From contig NC_012872.2 in assembly GCF_000003195.3 (NCBI RefSeq), forward strand, positions 7,254,001 through 7,318,000: a stretch of 64,000 nucleotides of DNA. The letters are read 5' to 3'. Position 1 is the first letter of the stretch, and each line of letters starts with the position of its first letter. Position numbers and translations under genes: made by a program. The DNA is from Sorghum bicolor (Eukaryota; Streptophyta; Magnoliopsida; Poales; Poaceae). Below are positions 47,501 to 57,500 of the stretch, in pieces. The notes below the pieces were generated by a model, which saw only the letters and a program-made list of their open reading frames with translations, had not been told where the DNA came from and did no database searches.

Positions 47501-48900
47501 TTCCTGGCATGCACATACATCTATGAAGATAGATTTATTTCATTTTGAATACATCACACAGGCGCCATTATGCATACCTAAAATCTCTATATTGTACTTT
47601 TCTGATGGGATGATCCACAGACCAAGTTTTAAATTTCAACCAGTACATCAGGACATTTCCTGTGATTGCCTTGGCAGCACAATAAGGACTAAGTAAACTG
47701 CACAACTTCTCACTGGATTGAATAGAACATAATGGAAACCAAATGGTAATGAACATGAGAAAATGATATCTTGTTGTCTCTTCGACCAACATTCTATTTG
47801 TCATTTTTAATAAACTTTTAGTTTGATATCGCACCCAGATTTTCAAAAGGAGAGCACGCATCAAATTGGGCCTACTTACCAAAAAAATCCCATCAAAGGG
47901 CACAAATGCACGCCAAATTTGTTATATTCAAGACATAGAAAAGAAGTAAATGATAACCATTTTTCAGTCTTCGCCAGGCAATATGTTCATTATATATTAT
48001 ACGATAACCAAATAATAATAACTTGAAGTTCATTCTGCTAAAACTTGCAAAAAAATAAGTTTCTACAGAAATCAAACCATAAAACTTGTCAACCTAATGG
48101 TTGGCTGAATTCTAAAAAAAAAACTAATGGTTGGCTGAGTAGAGGTACATGGAGAAATCTCCATAGATTCATCCCTCCAATTACCAGACTCCAGCTCGAA
48201 TCTAAGTTTAAGTTGCTGGCCTGCAGCAACTGAAATAGACAAGTACACAGAGTACAGCCGAGATTGATGTCCAATTATACCAATACAAATGCACACCAGC
48301 ATGACAAAATGATTGCAATACATATGTTTCCTTCATCACTGTCAATCCCCAAATTATGCAGTAAGGAAACTAAAGATAGAACACGGCATAAAGGAGGAAC
48401 GTACAACCTAAGCACACACAATCCAGGTGATAAGCGTTTTAGTTACCAATTCCCAGCAGCGACTTGGACTGGATTGTGTTCATCGTGATCCCCTCCTCCC
48501 CCGCGATGCGATCCACCATCTCAAACCCCACCTAATCAATGACAAGAGCAGGCGCACAAGGGAACGGAGAGCGAGAAGTGAGAACCAGTGAACCACCACA
48601 TCGAAGTTGCGGGAAATGAGAGTACGAACGAAAAGGGTGGCAACTGGCAACGGTTCTAACATTGTGCCGCGTGCCGTAGTACTTGTTGCCTGGGTTGCCG
48701 AGGCCGGCGATGAGCCAAGGCGTGTATTCCACCGGCCCCGCCGCGGGGTCGGGGACGGAGGCGACGACGGTCAACAGCCGCGAACGGCGGATGCGGTGGA
48801 GTGGGGCGGTGAGGTTCCTGCGGGGTACGTGGAAGGAGGGGAGGAGGGGTGCGGAGAAGTGGGAGGAAGTGGTGGGAGTGGCCGCGGCGAGCAACGACAT
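43861..48900 (-). CDS. CRS2: CRS2-type chloroplast protein (peptidyl-tRNA hydrolase fold), 8 exons
   Basis: Exons on the minus strand: 48900-48661, 48531-48447, 47385-47318, 45873-45823, 45728-45655, 45063-45005, 44922-44846 and 43977-43861. They total 771 bp, i.e. 256 residues plus TGA. Every intron is GT-AG and every phase joins in frame. Residues 1-50 are Ser/Ala/Arg-rich without acidic residues, as in a chloroplast transit peptide. The remainder is the Pth fold: [15 protein letters not shown] (N69, H79), [11 protein letters not shown] (N126), YDDMSLP (D151), GHGRHNGLQ (N172), [17 protein letters not shown]. All four residues used by bacterial Pth align. Known: maize CRS2 is a Pth-related stromal protein of about this length that works with CAF1 and CAF2 to splice chloroplast group IIB introns. 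The pattern [23 protein letters not shown] fits CRS2 better than the general plastid Pth, which is the main alternative. Introns 3 and 7 carry transposons. Confidence 0.85.
44215..44510 (+). mobile_element. tRNA-derived SINE in CRS2 intron 7
   Basis: Pol III-type boxes are visible: A box TAGCTGAGTTGG at 44228-44239 and B box GGTTTACTCC at 44271-44280, spaced as in a tRNA gene. A unique body follows, ending in T14 (44497-44510). A T-rich 3' tail fits plant SINEs of the p-SINE kind. The 5' border is approximate and no target duplication was found. It lies antisense to the gene. Confidence 0.7.
44511..44530. repeat. G20 homopolymer after the SINE tail
   Basis: Twenty consecutive G follow the T14 run. 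On the gene's transcribed strand this is C20 inside intron 7. It could be genuine or partly an assembly artefact at a homopolymer junction. Confidence 0.7.
46347..47090. mobile_element. PIF/Harbinger-like element in CRS2 intron 3
   Basis: The ends GAGCAAATCCAGCAG and CTGCTGGAGTTGCTC are inverted repeats with one mismatch, flanked by TAA duplications (46344-46346 and 47091-47093). The 744-bp element has subterminal repeats of 'GGCCCTGCTGGAGT' and a GC-rich core that is open on both strands without a recognisable protein. It is non-autonomous and inserted inside an intron without touching splice sites. Confidence 0.8.
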
Positions 48901-49207
48901 GGCGAACGGGCGGGCGAGCGGTCGAGAGGAGGCGGTGGCGGCGCCGGCGCCGAACCGAAACGATAGGAAACGCGGAGGCCAGAGGATGTAGCTTTTTTTT
49001 TCAGAGGAATGAAATTTGGAAGGAGGAACATGAAAAAAAATATCAAACAGTGAGGCCGAGCCGGAAGCACAGAAGTACGGGTCGGACTGGAACTGGAGTA
49101 GAATACTAATGGGCCTGAAGGAGGTGAGTCATGTTGAGTTGGGCTCTTTTGGTTGTGGGCTAAACTGCTAGGCAGATTATCCGTGCGTCTCTGAATCCTA
49201 GAAATGT
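48901..49207 (-). promoter_or_regulatory. Upstream region of the CRS2-type gene
   Basis: About 300 bp of host sequence upstream of the ATG at 48900 before the first transposon. It is GC-rich near the start codon and contains a short T9 run on the plus strand (49002-49010). No clear TATA box was identified. Plastid housekeeping genes often lack one. Confidence 0.45.
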
Positions 49208-49478
49208 TTCTGGTCCGTGCCCGTAAAGAAAGTCGTTTTGAATAAAAAGTTATTTTAGACAATGTTTAAATAAAATATTAAAAACATAAATTATAAATAA
49301 TTTTTAAGTTGTTGAGTTTAGAAATATAAAAATTATATAAATAGTTCTTAAAAAATACTTTTATAAAAATATACATATATCATTTTTTAATAAATATTTT
49401 ATAAAAATAAGAAGTCAAAGTTACGTTTGGAGACTGTATCATTGTCCTAAACGACTTTCTTTATAGGTATATAGAGAG
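49208..49478. mobile_element. Degraded Stowaway-like MITE
   Basis: GTAAAGAAAGTCGTTTTGAA near the left and CTAAACGACTTTCTTTATAG near the right are inverted repeats around about 220 bp of AT-rich DNA. TA follows the right end (49479-49480). The outer CTCCCTCCGT part is decayed on the left. Confidence 0.6.
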
Positions 49479-50011
49479 TACGAATTTTCAGTCCAACGCA
49501 CGTGCTCAGCACATATAACACTCCAAATTTTTGAATTTCAAATTTAGTTTAAATTTGATTTAATTTTGGCTCAATTTGAATTTTTGGGAATTATTAAATA
49601 ATTTACAAAATTAAATAAAATTAAATATAAGGTAGAAACATGTTTGAGTTTGCATTCATGCTGCAGTATAATTTTTGCTTGATTTTATTTACTTGTTTGT
49701 TTGTGCCTTTATTTAAATTTTGGAGCAATAATTAAATAGGAGAAATCTGTTTAAAAAAAAAAGAAAAAAAAAAGGGGCAAGCGCCCTCTCTGGGCCGGCT
49801 TCTCCCCAGCCCAGCAGCCGCGCCCCCCTCTCCCTGCTTCGGCCCAAGCCGCGGCCCAGCAGCGCCCCTGCTGCCCTGCTGCCCACTGCCGCTGACGGGT
49901 GGGCCCCACCCGTCAGGGCCGCCCCCAACCTCCCGTCCGAAACGGACGGGGCAGCCGCAGCGCCGCCTCTCGGCTTCCGTGCCGCGCGCGGAACGAGGAC
50001 CCCGGGACCAC

Positions 50012-50019
50012 CCTATTTA
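50012..50019 (+). promoter_or_regulatory. TATA-like box of the gypsy LTR
   Basis: CTATTTAA lies at the base of a GC-rich promoter-like zone, followed 30-60 bp later by CGAAACCCTAGCCC, a leader type common in plant genes. It predicts transcription starting near 50040. The same box is at 59640-59647 in the 3' LTR. Confidence 0.6.
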
Positions 50020-50155
50020 AGCTCGGCCTCGCCCGCACGCGCCCCTACGCGAAACCCTAGCCCGAGCTCGCCGTATTCCGCAGCGCCGCCGCCGAACTCG
50101 TCGAAGTCCGCGCCGCCGCCGTCGAGCTTCTCTTTGCCGCCGACGTTTCGCGAAG

Positions 50156-52224
50156 GTGAGAGTCCCATCGCGTTCGCCTCGTCAAGCCGACCCCGACGGT
50201 GCCCTTGGCTCGCCTCCCCGCGCCTCGAATCGCCGCCGCGACGAGCTCCGGGCGGCGCCAATGGCGCCACCACCGCCCGCCGGCCGTCCCTGCGCCCGCA
50301 CCGCCCCTGCACCGGCGCGCGGTCCACCATGGACCGCGGCCCTGCGCCCCGTGCGGCCGGTCCACTGGACCGAGTCCAGGAGGCCGCCGCCCCGCCGCTC
50401 CGCAGGCGCGGTCCACCATGGACCGCGGCCTGTTCCCCCCCCCGCGCCCGGTCCACAGCACAGTGCCGTGGACCGGCCACTCCCGAGCCGCCACGTGGCC
50501 GAGCCGGCCAGCACCCACGCGCGCCCCTGCACGTTTTGCAAAAAGGCCCCTGTTTTTATTTAAAATTAACCCGCCATCCTATGCAGTTTAAAATAATTAA
50601 GTTTATGCCCTTAGTTCTTGCAGTTTAACCCCTGGCTCGGTTAGAATTTATATATTTAATCCTAAATGCTTTTTAATTCAGTTTTAATTAGTTTTATTAC
50701 GAAAAATAGTTCAGTTTATCTACAGAAATGCCATTTAACTTGTTTTGGTCATAACTTTTGCGTCGTAACTCCGATTTAGGCGATTCTGGTCGCTATGGTT
50801 TCGTTTCATCGAGTAGAATACAGTAGTGCAGTTGCTTTATGCTTTTGCATGCTTTGGTGTACTGTTTCTGATTAAGTTTGTTTGCTTGCATGTATTGTTC
50901 CTATGATTGATGATTGTCGCGTTTAGCCAACGAGACGTTCGCGAAGGAAGAGGTTCAGGATCCCGCTGAGTTCGAGCAACCCGACTTCGATCAAGGCAAG
51001 TGCAGACACCGTTTGATCATTTTGAACCTACTCATTAATGTCATTTACTTTATATGCATGTGTCCAATGAATGCAAACCCTAAGGACATGACTAGCTTTA
51101 CTTACTATTCCTTGTTCACCTGGGGTTATATATTTGGGTAGACTAGGCTATACTAGGTCTGCTTAGCTGCTCTACTCATCCTATACACATGTCTAAACAA
51201 GAATTACTCTCTACTTAACTTGATGCTTAAACTGTGCTGAATCTTTGGTCACTGCGGTGATGGCGATGTTGGATGCTTATGAGCATCGTGATGATGGTGG
51301 TGACAGGGGGAGCGGGTACCGTTGGTGGTCCGGTTTGCCGGGCGTACCCGTCTCTGCTCTCCGTAAGGACTTAGTCAGGGAGCGGCCCCCTGGGACTTAC
51401 AGTGCAGCTCCAAGCTATATGGCTCTGGCTTGACTAATTAGCAGGACCTCCACTAGTAGGGTGTTACTTTCCGGGTAGGCGTGAGGAAGTAACTTGGGTA
51501 ATGAATATTAAGTTGTCGGTTGATCGGTACGCCATGGCTATGGGTATCGACTGCCGAGCGCCCCGGCAAAAACTTGCGAGTGGCATCCTATTAGTTGGAC
51601 CCTGTGAAAGGTCTCGTAGTGAGACCCTGCCTGCTCACCCTGGAAGTGTTTTGGGGAGTCGCGACCCCGGGCAAATGGGAATCACGACTTGGAGTGAACG
51701 TGCACACCTCTGCAGAGTGTAAAACTGATATATCAGCCGTGCTCACGGTCACGAGCGGCCCAGACCCTCACTTGATGAGCAAATTGGATTCACTGGTTGC
51801 TTGGAGATGGAACTTGGCGAGGTTGCTACCTCGTGTTTTGGCGGAATGGCTATTCCGTGTTGGCAGGATGGCTATCCTGTGTTAATAATTGGGGTTAATC
51901 CCTGGACTTCTATAATTATTAGGATAGTCATTTAAAAGATGCTAATTACTACTTACACTAATTAAGGGTTGGGTTTATGCTACTTATATTTAGTAATAGG
52001 TTGTTCCGGTAATTGTTATAATTAAAAGTGATCAACTAAAATGCTACCGCAGCCAAACCAAGTCAGCTTTACCTTGTTTTAAGCCTTGCATGTCATTACT
52101 TTCCGTCTGTGCTTGCTGAGTTCGACATGAGCTCACCCTTGCTATAATCATTAAAGGTTGCTCGGACGATCAGGAGTACAATTGCGATTTCCCTGAGGAC
52201 TACCCTGAGTCTCCTGGTTGTTAG
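50156..52224 (+). other. Splice-like leader in the LTR with an acidic open frame
   Basis: Putative exon 1 ends GCGAAG|GTGAGA at 50155. Exon 2 is 50927-50995, after TTTAG and before a GC-type donor (CAAG|GCAAGT). Exon 3 starts at 52157, after TTAAAG, and reaches a TAG at 52222-52224. Joined, one frame runs across all three pieces: exon 2 encodes an ANETFAKEEVQDPAEFEQPD-type acidic stretch and exon 3 continues CSDDQEYNCDFPEDYPESPG. No ATG precedes it in exon 1, so translation is doubtful. It may be a captured host fragment or a spliced leader. It is duplicated in the 3' LTR (exon 2 at 60555-60623). Confidence 0.45.
50318..50476. repeat. Cluster of GGTCCA/TGGACC hairpins in the LTR leader
   Basis: Four inverted repeats lie within 160 bp: 9-bp stems at 50318-50326/50330-50338 and 50407-50415/50419-50427 (loop CCA), GGTCCACTGGACC at 50359-50371, and 50448-50456/50468-50476 (CCGGTCCAC/GTGGACCGG). 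The same set recurs at 59946-60104. Confidence 0.85.
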
Positions 52225-52506
52225 GCTCGTGTGGTTCTACCGTCGACCTTCCTGTGGCAAGGTGGTCCTGCTACGTCGGCGTTTAGTTTTCCCTTTACTT
52301 ATGGAACAGTTTAGTTTATGTTTCCCCTCCGCACTTTGATAAACATTTGGCTTGTAATAATGTTACTTTTACTCTCATTTATGTAATTCGTTTGAACACT
52401 GTGTTTTGTACCATTGATGATGTCGGTCCATGTGTGTGAATTTGAGATCCTGGCGCACATGTGATTTGGCACCCGAATGCTCTTTTACATCCGGGTGTGA
52501 CAGAAG

Positions 52507-52519
52507 TGGTATCAAAGCC
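52507..52519 (+). promoter_or_regulatory. Primer binding site of the gypsy element
   Basis: TGGTATCAAAGCC begins four bases after the LTR. It matches the initiator-methionine tRNA 3' end with the A common in chromoviruses. Confidence 0.88.
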
Positions 52520-52619
52520 GTGTTGACCGTAGGATCACGTAGCCTAGTTAGAAACAGCCGTCTAGATTGTCCCTTCTGGGTGGAATACACCATTGGATCT
52601 ATTAACTACCTTACTAACC

Positions 52620-53103
52620 TGTCTCATTAGACTTTATCTATTGGCCTTATCTACTTACTTTTACTAACAGCTAGGTTTATTCACTTATTTCTTGCATTTA
52701 TTACCTTGTTATCATTTATTGCTTTCTATTTCTCATATTGCATCTATATTCTTGTTTCAACTTTTACTACTTGTTATTTGAACCTTTCTTTTATACCTTG
52801 TCATTTATTATCATTCTACTCATATTACCTTCTTGTTCCTTGTTTTTCATTTATTACTTGAGTTATGTTTTATTTCTACCTTGGCAATAAATTTCATTAC
52901 CTTGTTTTCACTTTATACCTTCATTACTTGCTTTTATATCTTACCATAAATACCAACAAAGTTCCTATTGTCCATCCATTGTATAATCTTGGTTCATCTT
53001 CATTACACATACACTTTTACCTTCATTTATGTTATTCATTTACCTATCATTGTCATGATCTATTAACCGTTTCCTGCATGTCTATGATCTTATGCATAAG
53101 TAG
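52620..53103 (+). promoter_or_regulatory. Pyrimidine-rich leader before ORF1
   Basis: Nearly 480 bp dominated by T and C, with repeated 'CATTTATTACCTTGTT'-like units. It ends in AAGTAG directly before the ATG at 53104. It could act as a polypyrimidine/3' splice-site region or a translation leader. No coding frame. Confidence 0.45.
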
Positions 53104-54096
53104 ATGACTCGCCACCTGACCTGCCGCAAGAGCGTTATTCGTTTCCGCCCCGTTCAAGCCGTGGAGTTCTCGTTGACTGGTCGCGTGGATAACATCGTGT
53201 TCCAGCCTAACCAGCACCTTGATGACGGTGATAACCTCCAAGACGCGGAACCCTATGAAGGACAGCAACCACCTCCAGCTCTGGTGGTGCATGGAAGGGC
53301 GCCTTGCTGGGCACCTGGAGGAGATGATCCCTTCGGTGATGATGACATGGATGATGATGAGGATGATGATGATGAGGATGCACCTGGAGGACCTAGAGGA
53401 CCCGGAGGACCCGGTGGACCTGGAGGACCTGGAGGTCAAGATGGACTTTTTGCTGCTGATGATGGGTGGATTGTGACAGTCTGCACCAGGGATGGTGGAG
53501 AGTGTTTCTTCCACAGCGAGCTGAAGCGTCTCCTTGACCAGCAGCTGGGACATGGCATGTTCTCAGTGGAGTACCGCAGTGAGCACTGGAGTCACCCAGA
53601 CTACCCGGCGTACTGGAAGGTCTGGGCACACGTCGGCAGGCCTAACCCGACGTTGAGGGCACTAAGGATCATGTCTATACATGAGGCTGTGGCTGAGAGG
53701 TCTACCCAGATGGCGGGCATTAATGATGCTGCTCGCCAGGCTTTCTACGCATACCGTGATCACTTCTTCGAGGAGATCAGCCAGGATGAGCGTCGCTACT
53801 ACCCTCGCCGTCGCCGTGGAGAGTTGGCGATGACTATTGCTTCCACCACTGATGAGCAAGACCCCCGCATGCACAGGACTGTCAAGCTGGTGGCGGTCAC
53901 TAACACCGAGCTCAACAATTCACTAGTGGAGATGAAGCAAGTCAGGAAGGAGTTGGACGACGCCAGGAAGAGGATAGCACAGCTGGAGGCTCAGATCACG
54001 GGAGTGCCACCGCCTTCACCTAAGTGGCCTGCTTTCTCTCCGCCTCGTGAGGATCCCGCCTATGGGGATGCCAGCGCTCGTACTACTATAGAATAG
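53104..54096 (+). CDS. Extra gypsy ORF upstream of gag, unknown function
   Basis: Intact 330-residue frame from ATG 53104, with AG directly before it. It has a basic N-terminus, a strongly acidic tract (residues 74-92, mostly Asp), a collagen-like Gly/Pro tract (95-111), a globular core (about 115-240) with CTRDGGECFFHSEL and HPDYPAYWKVWAHV, an Arg-rich patch (235-239), and a predicted coiled coil (about 262-300). The C-terminus is Pro-rich. No enzymatic motif, signal peptide or membrane segment is visible. It is not Gag: Gag is the next ORF. Extra ORFs (ORF0) ahead of gag have been described in some grass gypsy elements such as rice RIRE3/RIRE8, and this may be one. Role unknown. The absence of any lesion suggests it is still under selection or simply that the copy is very young. 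Confidence 0.75.
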   Translation: MTRHLTCRKSVIRFRPVQAVEFSLTGRVDNIVFQPNQHLDDGDNLQDAEPYEGQQPPPALVVHGRAPCWAPGGDDPFGDDDMDDDEDDDDEDAPGGPRGPGGPGGPGGPGGQDGLFAADDGWIVTVCTRDGGECFFHSELKRLLDQQLGHGMFSVEYRSEHWSHPDYPAYWKVWAHVGRPNPTLRALRIMSIHEAVAERSTQMAGINDAARQAFYAYRDHFFEEISQDERRYYPRRRRGELAMTIASTTDEQDPRMHRTVKLVAVTNTELNNSLVEMKQVRKELDDARKRIAQLEAQITGVPPPSPKWPAFSPPREDPAYGDASARTTIE

Positions 54097-54588
54097 GAGC
54101 TATTCCCAGCTTAGTAATAAAATAGTGCCACGCTCAGAACGTTAGCACGACCTTAGTTATGCGAGTCTATTGCTTAGTGGTTTGCTTAGTGTGCTTTGCT
54201 TGGTCTGTGTGAGAACTTGATTTATTATTGTGTTAATGGTGTGATTTGGTTCTTTGTAATGAGTGCGATGAGTTGTGGGTTATGTCCACAACGCACCAAG
54301 AATAAGATTAAGTATTAAGTTTATTTGAGATAGTTTGGGTTATCATCGGTCTCCTTCATTTGTGCCTTATCATATTTCATATCGCTTTATCTTATCAGTC
54401 TTACACTATCATGATCAGTTCATTATCTATATATTACATCTGTTGTGAGTACTGTGTTTATCAACTGAGAAAGGAAAGTAACTATCAGCTGGGTCATACT
54501 TTGAGGAAAGATTATTACATTGCAGTTTACATTACAGCTCAGGTTTACACATATGAACTACATCTGATTTATTATTTCTATATATCAG
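54097..54588 (+). other. Spacer between ORF1 and gag-pol
   Basis: 492 bp, AT-rich, with several short ATG-led frames. It ends TTCTATATATCAG immediately before the gag-pol ATG, a good match to a 3' splice site. That would let a spliced mRNA place this ATG first. Confidence 0.5.
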
Positions 54589-57500
54589 ATGCCTGTCCAC
54601 ACCAGGAGCAACACCAATGGAGGAAACAATGGACAGTCCAACAACAACAACAATGATCAAAGCGGGACTAATGCCAACCCTCCTCCTCCTGGGAATCAGC
54701 CCATGACCATAGAGCAGTTGATGACTATGCAGACTCAACTGATGCAAGGGATGGCTCATATTATGAACCACATGCAGCAGAACCAAAACCAGAATCAGAA
54801 CCAACATCAAGGAGGTAACAACGCGTTTGCCCCACCTAGGGACAAGCGTGGAGAGTTCATGAAGGGACGTCCACCGTTCTTCTCCCACTCAGCTGATCCT
54901 ATGCAAGCTGAGGATTGGCTTAAGGCAGTGGAGAAGCAGCTGGTCATTGCTCAGTGCAATGACAGGGAGAAGGTTCTGTATGGCTCTGGGCAGCTTCAGG
55001 GAGCCGCACAGGACTGGTGGGATTCATACTGCTTTGCACATCAGGACCCGGATACTATCACTTGGGATGAGTTCAAGGCCGCCTTCAAGACTCATCATGT
55101 GCCTGCTGGATTGGTTAAGCTGAAGAAGAAGGAGTTTCTGTCTCTGAAGCAGGGCTCCATGACAGTTTGTGAGTACCGTGACAAGTTCACTCAGTTGTCG
55201 CGGTATTGCCCCAATGAAGTGGAGAATGATGAAGACAAGCAAGACCACTTCCTGGAAGGTTTGAATGATGGTCTGTCCTACATGATGTCAAATGTCAAGT
55301 ATGCCAGTTTCCAGGAGATGGTGGACAGGGCTTTGGTGCTTGAGAGCAAGCGTCGTAAGATGGAGGACAAGAAGAGGAAGTATAACTCCTCTCAGCAGCA
55401 GGCTGGTGCCAGTCGTCCCCGTTACAACAACCAGCAGGGCCCTCAGTCTCGCCCTGCATATCAGTCAGGCAACCAAGGACAGCAGCAGAATGTCAGGTAC
55501 AGCAACCCGAGTCAACAGACGAGCCAGCGCTACAACAACAACCAAGTGCAGCGCCCCGCTAGTCAGGCGCCTCGTCAGAATGCCCCAGCACCATCAGGCT
55601 CTCGCCAGAACTCCAACACTGTCCCAGCAAATCCCAATGCCAACCCCACCCCCACTGGAAATACCTGCTTCAAGTGTGGTCAGCTTGGACACTACGCGAA
55701 TGCTTGCCCCCAGAGGCAGAAGAATAACAACAACAATGGAAGGGTGAATCATGTGAAGCTGGAAACTGCTGAGGAGGCTCCAGATGTGGTAGTTGGTATG
55801 TTTCTTGTCAACTCTTGCCCAGCTACTGTTTTGTTTGATACTGGAGCATCACATACTTTTATAAGTGCACAGTTTGTTGAGAAACATAGTATAGCCACCT
55901 GTACCATGCAAAACACCATGCTAGTTAAATCACCTGGGGGAAAGATGCATACTAATACTTTGTGTCCGGGAATGAGCATTAAAATAAGGGGGGTAGATTT
56001 TCCTGTCAATCCTATTGTGTTGGGTTCAGAAGGTTTAGATATGATATTGGGAATGAGATGGTTGTCCAAGTTTAAGGGTACTATTCAGTGTGCTGAGAAG
56101 ACAGTGGCTCTAACAGCACCTAGTGGGAACAGAATTGAGGTCAGAGTTTCTATGTCACCTAGCAGTGAAGGAACAGTTTACCATGTGAGCAGTGGGTCAG
56201 TAGAAGACATTCGAGTTGTGAAAGAGTTCCCTGATGTGTTCCCAGAGGATTTGCCAGGTATGCCACCTGAACGTGAGATTGAATTTGTTATTGATTTATT
56301 ACCTGGTACTGCACCCATATCTAAGAGACCTTATAGAATGGCTGTTAATGAGTTAGAAGAACTTAAGAAACAACTAAGGGAGTTACAGTCTAAGGGGTAT
56401 ATCCGTCCTAGTTCCTCACCTTGGGGAGCTCCAGTTATTTTTGTAGAGAAGAAGGATGGGACACAGAGGATGTGTGTAGACTATAGATCTTTGAATGAGG
56501 TCACCATTAAGAATAAATACCCTTTGCCTAGAATAGAGGACTTGTTTGACCAGTTGAAAGGAGCTTGTGTGTTTTCCAAGATAGATCTGAGGTCAGGTTA
56601 TCACCAGTTGAGGATTAAACCTAGTGATATTCCAAAGACTGCTTTCACCACCAGATATGGACTTTATGAATATACAGTTATGTCTTTTGGGTTGACTAAT
56701 GCTCCAGCTTACTTTATGTATCTGATGAATAAAGTTTTTATGGAGTATTTGGATAAGTTTGTGGTAGTCTTTATTGATGATATCTTGATCTACTCCAAGA
56801 CTGAGGAAGAACATGAGGAACACCTAAGACTTGTGTTGCAGAAATTGAGGGAACATCAGCTCTATGCCAAGTTGAGTAAGTGTGACTTCTGGTTGAAGGA
56901 AGTGTCTTTTCTTGGTCATGTCATTTCAAATGGTGGAGTTGCTGTCAGTCCGAAGAATGTGGCAGATGTTCTTAAGTGGAGTCCACCTCAGACTGTTGGA
57001 GAGATCAGAAGTTTTCTTGGAATGGCCGGTTACTATCGGAGATTCATTGAGGGATTTTCCAGTATTGCCAAGCCCATGACTGCTTTGTTAGAGAAGGGTA
57101 AGCCATTCAAGTGGAATGAACAGTGTCAGGCTAGTTTTGAGGAGTTGAAGAAGAGGTTGACTACTGCACCAATTTTGACTTTGCCGGATGTGACTAAAAG
57201 CTTTTCTATCTATTGTGATGCTTCCAAGCAAGGTTTGGGATGTGTACTGATGCAAGAGGGAAAGGTGATTGCCTATGCATCTAGACAGTTGAAGAAACAT
57301 GAGGTGAATTATCCAACTCATGACCTGGAGTTAGCAGCTGTGGTCCATTCACTGAAGATCTGGAGACACTATATTCTGGGTCATAAGTGTGATATCTACA
57401 CGGATCACAAGAGTCTGAAATACATCTTCACTCAGAATGACTTGAATCTGAGACAGAGAAGATGGTTAGAATTGATCAAGGACTATGAACTGGAGATTCA

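Larger units (their letters stand above)
49514..52502 (+). repeat. 5' LTR of the gypsy element
   Basis: 2989 bp from TATAACACTCC to GGGTGTGACA. U3 is about 500 bp. The remainder, a very long R-U5, includes a GC-rich zone (49780-50560), putative introns and AT-rich sequence. Confidence 0.93.

Noticed and set aside
50013..50628. Several overlapping long open frames on both strands of the GC-rich LTR zone (and copies at 59641-60256)
   Set aside because: They are open on both strands at once because of GC bias, mostly lack ATG, and sit in the LTR promoter/leader. Identical copies occur in both LTRs. Not genes.
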